The notes below the pieces were generated by a model. It made no database searches, had not been told where the DNA came from, and saw only the letters and a program-made list of their open reading frames with translations. Of a stretch of DNA of 9,137 nt, positions 6,817-9,137 are shown one piece after another. Positions within the stretch are counted from its first letter, which is position 1. Every line of letters starts with the position of its first letter. Location of the stretch: contig CAJXEG010000049.1 of assembly GCA_913052425.1 (NCBI GenBank), positions 1-9,137 on the forward strand, given 5' to 3'. A program made the translations under genes and the position numbers. The DNA is from an uncultured Flavobacteriaceae bacterium (lineage in GTDB: Bacteria > Bacteroidota > Bacteroidia > Flavobacteriales > Flavobacteriaceae).

Positions 6817-8589
6817 CCTTCCCCAAACAATCTAAATTATGGAATAATAGGGAATTGCAAATCTTCTACCCTTATAAATGAGGATTCCTCAATTGATTGG
6901 TCTTGTTTACCTCAATTTGATTCCCCCTCAGTTTTCGGGAAGATACTCGATGACCAAAAAGGGGGTAATTTCAAAATAGAATGTGACGATTCCTATCATA
7001 TTACTCAAGAATACCTCAATAAAACGGCCATTTTATTGACCCGGTTCGATAATGGAACCGATGCCTTTCAATTGTTGGATTTTATGCCTCGCTTTCAAAA
7101 AGACAATGGGGTTTATTACGCACCACCAGAGATTTGCAGATTGGTCAAAGTCATCAGAGGAAACCCCATCATCAAGGTTTTGTACGACCCTCAACTGGAA
7201 TATGCACAGGGGGAAACAAAGAACTATGTCAAAGACGAGTTTATCGTCAGTGTCGTAGATGACAAACGTTATGATACTTTGACTCTTTACACTGATTTGG
7301 ACAAAGCCTCCGTTCTTAGCGGAACAGAAATAAAACTAGACAAGGACTATTTTTTCAAAATATCTTACAATGAAAAAATAAAACCTTTTACCATTGACGA
7401 TATCAAATTTGAGTTTGAAAAAACAAAAGTTTACTGGCTCAACTGGTGTTTTAAGACCCCCACATTTGACAATGCTTACAACGAAGAGATTCTGAGAAGT
7501 GCCATAACCCTCAAATTACTCACCTTCGAAAAAACCGGAGCAGTACTGGCCGCAGCGACCACTTCATTGCCGGAAACCATAGGGGAGGTAAGAAACTGGG
7601 ACTACCGATTTTGCTGGATCAGAGATGCTTCCATGGTAATCAAGGTCATTGCTAAGCTGGGACACCTCAAAATCGTAAAAAAATTCACAGAATTCATCAT
7701 TGACCTGATTCCCGACAAGGACGAAAAGTTGCAAATCATGTATGGCATTAACGGTGAAAAAATATTGACCGAAAAGACCTTGGATCATTTGTCGGGTTAT
7801 CAAGGATCAAAACCGGTAAGGATCGGCAATGCAGCATTTATTCAAAAACAAAATGATATTTATGGTATCTTAATGGATGCCATTCATTTTCAGATTGAAA
7901 AATACATGGATGAAACCGACAAGCACGAAGAATTGTGGTCGATTGTCAAGTCCATCGTATGGGTGGTGGAACACAATTGGAAGCAAGCGGATAAAGGGAT
8001 TTGGGAATTTAGAAAAGAAGACCGTCACTTTACTTTTTCAAAACTGCTGTGTTGGGTAGCAGTAGATCGAGCCATTAAAATCTCGGATATCATTCAGTCG
8101 GGGAAATCCTCCAAAAAGTGGGAAGCGCTAAGAACAGAAATTTACGATGATATACTCGAAAATGCTTGGAATGAAAAAGTTCAAGCGTTTACGCAGTCCT
8201 ATGGTACTGAGCATCTCGACGCTTCTGTGCTGCTGATGGAACCTTACGGTTTTATTGAGGCCAAAGATCCCAAGTATGTCAAAACAGTCAAGGCTATTGA
8301 AAAAGAATTGTCCCACGAAGGGCTATTATTTCGCTACAAAAATGACGATGATTTTGGAACGCCCAGTTCCTCCTTTACGGTTTGTACCTTTTGGTTCATC
8401 AACAGCCTATATAAAATAGGGGAGGAGGAAAAATCCAAAGCCATGTTTGATCAATTACTATCCTACAGCAATCATTTGGGATTGTTTAGCGAGGATATTG
8501 ATTTTAAATCAAAAAGGCTTTTGGGGAACTTTCCTCAGGCATACTCGCATTTGGCTTTGATCGATACGGCTCTTAACTTTAAACTATAG
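6796..8589 (+). CDS. Glycoside hydrolase family 15 protein (glucoamylase-like; trehalase possible)
   Basis: This 597-residue protein has the two-part architecture of bacterial and archaeal GH15 enzymes: an N-terminal beta-sandwich (about 13-215, opening with YGIIGNC and SSIDWSCLPQFDSP) and an (alpha/alpha)6 barrel. These enzymes release glucose from non-reducing ends with inversion. The barrel carries NWDYRFCWIRDAS (267-279), GIWEFR (401-406, general acid Glu404), a CTFWF segment near 530-534, and FSEDID (564-569, general base Glu566) followed by LGNFPQAYSH (576-585). All are family hallmarks and both catalytic glutamates are present. There is no signal peptide, so it should be cytoplasmic and act on an internal alpha-glucoside. 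Its head-to-head position with the trehalose-making enzyme makes trehalose a plausible substrate, since GH15 trehalases are known from mycobacteria and archaea; maltooligosaccharides or glycogen-derived dextrins are alternatives. The ATG at 6796 fits the fold start. No strong ribosome site is seen. Confidence 0.92.
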   Translation: MHKRPSQPSPNNLNYGIIGNCKSSTLINEDSSIDWSCLPQFDSPSVFGKILDDQKGGNFKIECDDSYHITQEYLNKTAILLTRFDNGTDAFQLLDFMPRFQKDNGVYYAPPEICRLVKVIRGNPIIKVLYDPQLEYAQGETKNYVKDEFIVSVVDDKRYDTLTLYTDLDKASVLSGTEIKLDKDYFFKISYNEKIKPFTIDDIKFEFEKTKVYWLNWCFKTPTFDNAYNEEILRSAITLKLLTFEKTGAVLAAATTSLPETIGEVRNWDYRFCWIRDASMVIKVIAKLGHLKIVKKFTEFIIDLIPDKDEKLQIMYGINGEKILTEKTLDHLSGYQGSKPVRIGNAAFIQKQNDIYGILMDAIHFQIEKYMDETDKHEELWSIVKSIVWVVEHNWKQADKGIWEFRKEDRHFTFSKLLCWVAVDRAIKISDIIQSGKSSKKWEALRTEIYDDILENAWNEKVQAFTQSYGTEHLDASVLLMEPYGFIEAKDPKYVKTVKAIEKELSHEGLLFRYKNDDDFGTPSSSFTVCTFWFINSLYKIGEEEKSKAMFDQLLSYSNHLGLFSEDIDFKSKRLLGNFPQAYSHLALIDTALNFKL

Positions 8590-8692
8590 TATCTCGTTGC
8601 AGAATAAAAAATTTCATAATAATTGTCACAGAACTACATATAATAAACCTTTAAGAAATTCGTTAACAAAATAAAGATCTAAGATATTCAAT
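8590..8692. other. AT-rich intergenic region between GH15 and the beta-barrel gene
   Basis: These 103 very AT-rich bases follow the GH15 stop. I see no stable hairpin with a T-run, so no terminator can be called. I also see no good TTG/TAnnTTTG promoter, although the beta-barrel gene presumably has its own given the gap. The low GC continues into the next gene. Confidence 0.5.
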
Positions 8693-9137
8693 ATGAAAAG
8701 TTTAATTTCCTTAAAAGTATTTCTGATAGTTTTTTTGTTATCAAAAAAAGTTAATTCCCAAACTCCTAATAATCCATGGTCAATTGGTATTGGTGCTAAT
8801 ACTGTTCAAGTTTTAGATGAATCAGTAGAATCAAAATATGGCTTTGGTCAATCAGTTAATATTGGTAGGTATCTAGGAGCTGGATTTTCGATTGGAGCAA
8901 ATTATGGTATCAATAAATTTAAAATAGACGATATAAATACTGATTATACTTCAGTGGATGCTTTTTTAAAATTTAATTTCTCATCAAAAAAATTCTCTCC
9001 CTATTTGATCGGTGGTTACGGATTATCCGATTTTGGTAAAAAACTTACTTTTGAGGGGGTTTTTAAGTCATTAGGTGCAGGGAGAACGATTCATGGTGGT
9101 CTTGGGTTTGATATTTCAATCACTAATAAAATTAGGT
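8693..9137 (+). CDS. Outer-membrane beta-barrel protein, possibly OmpA-like (N-terminal part, cut by window edge)
   Basis: The open frame from the ATG at 8693 runs off the right edge after 148 codons. It begins with a signal peptide (MKSLISLKVFLIVFLL, then a cleavage region ending near NSQ at 22-23). The mature part starts NNPWSIGIGAN, then shows short alternating polar/hydrophobic strands broken by Gly/Asn/Asp turns (for example GRYLGAGFSIGANYGINKF-like repeats and SPYLIGGYGL), as in small outer-membrane barrels. The NPW-type opening resembles the N-terminal barrel of flavobacterial OmpA-family proteins, which would carry a peptidoglycan-binding domain further on, outside this window. Base composition is much lower in GC than in the genes to its left (about 28% against 41-43% in hand-counted samples). 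No SusD, CAZyme or transporter motif is seen. Role unknown: structural porin or envelope anchor is inference. Confidence 0.75.
   Translation, partial: MKSLISLKVFLIVFLLSKKVNSQTPNNPWSIGIGANTVQVLDESVESKYGFGQSVNIGRYLGAGFSIGANYGINKFKIDDINTDYTSVDAFLKFNFSSKKFSPYLIGGYGLSDFGKKLTFEGVFKSLGAGRTIHGGLGFDISITNKIR

Noticed and set aside
8623..8644. TTGTCA and TATAAT resembling an E. coli sigma-70 promoter before the beta-barrel gene
   Set aside because: The spacing is only 10 bases and Bacteroidota use a different consensus (TTG and TAnnTTTG), so the match is not meaningful.
1..9137. tRNA, rRNA, CRISPR arrays, transposases, phage or defence genes
   Set aside because: I looked on both strands and found no sequence or protein motif that supports any of them.

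Overview
The window looks like a chromosomal stretch from a Bacteroidota bacterium, probably of the Flavobacteriia or Cytophagia and plausibly marine. The signs are moderately AT-rich DNA (about 40% GC by hand counts in the large genes), weak or absent Shine-Dalgarno sequences, a Bacteroidota-style outer-membrane beta-barrel protein, a fused OtsA-OtsB protein next to a GH15 enzyme, and secreted or lipoprotein carbohydrate-active enzymes. No taxon can be fixed from the sequence alone.

Layout, left to right. (1) Positions 1-169, minus strand: the N-terminus of a DapA/NanA-family lyase, cut by the window edge. (2) A 215-bp AT-rich divergent intergenic region. (3) A plus-strand pair with a 2-bp gap: a PfkB-family sugar kinase (probable fructokinase, start 385) and a lipoprotein sulfatase (1278-3023). 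(4) Convergent to these, a secreted GH32 beta-fructosidase (3020-4504, minus) whose stop codon overlaps the sulfatase stop codon. (5) Upstream of GH32 on the same strand, a bifunctional trehalose-6-phosphate synthase/phosphatase (4556-6760, minus). (6) Head-to-head with it across 35 bp, a cytoplasmic GH15 glucosidase (6796-8589, plus). (7) From 8693 to the right edge, the N-terminal part of an outer-membrane beta-barrel protein in markedly AT-richer DNA.

Two functional themes meet here. The left half fits extracellular cleavage of a fructose-containing glycan or sucrose (GH32), possible removal of sulfate esters (sulfatase), and phosphorylation of the released fructose in the cytoplasm (kinase). 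No SusC/SusD pair or transporter lies inside the window, so this is at most part of a utilisation locus. The right half makes trehalose from UDP-glucose and glucose-6-phosphate (OtsAB) and may also break down an alpha-glucoside, possibly trehalose itself (GH15).

I see no RNA genes, CRISPR arrays, insertion sequences, phage genes or defence system. The families are all known. What is worth a second look is their arrangement: the sulfatase beside fructose-metabolism genes, the tight head-to-head OtsAB/GH15 pair, GH32 behind OtsAB, and the composition step at the right end.
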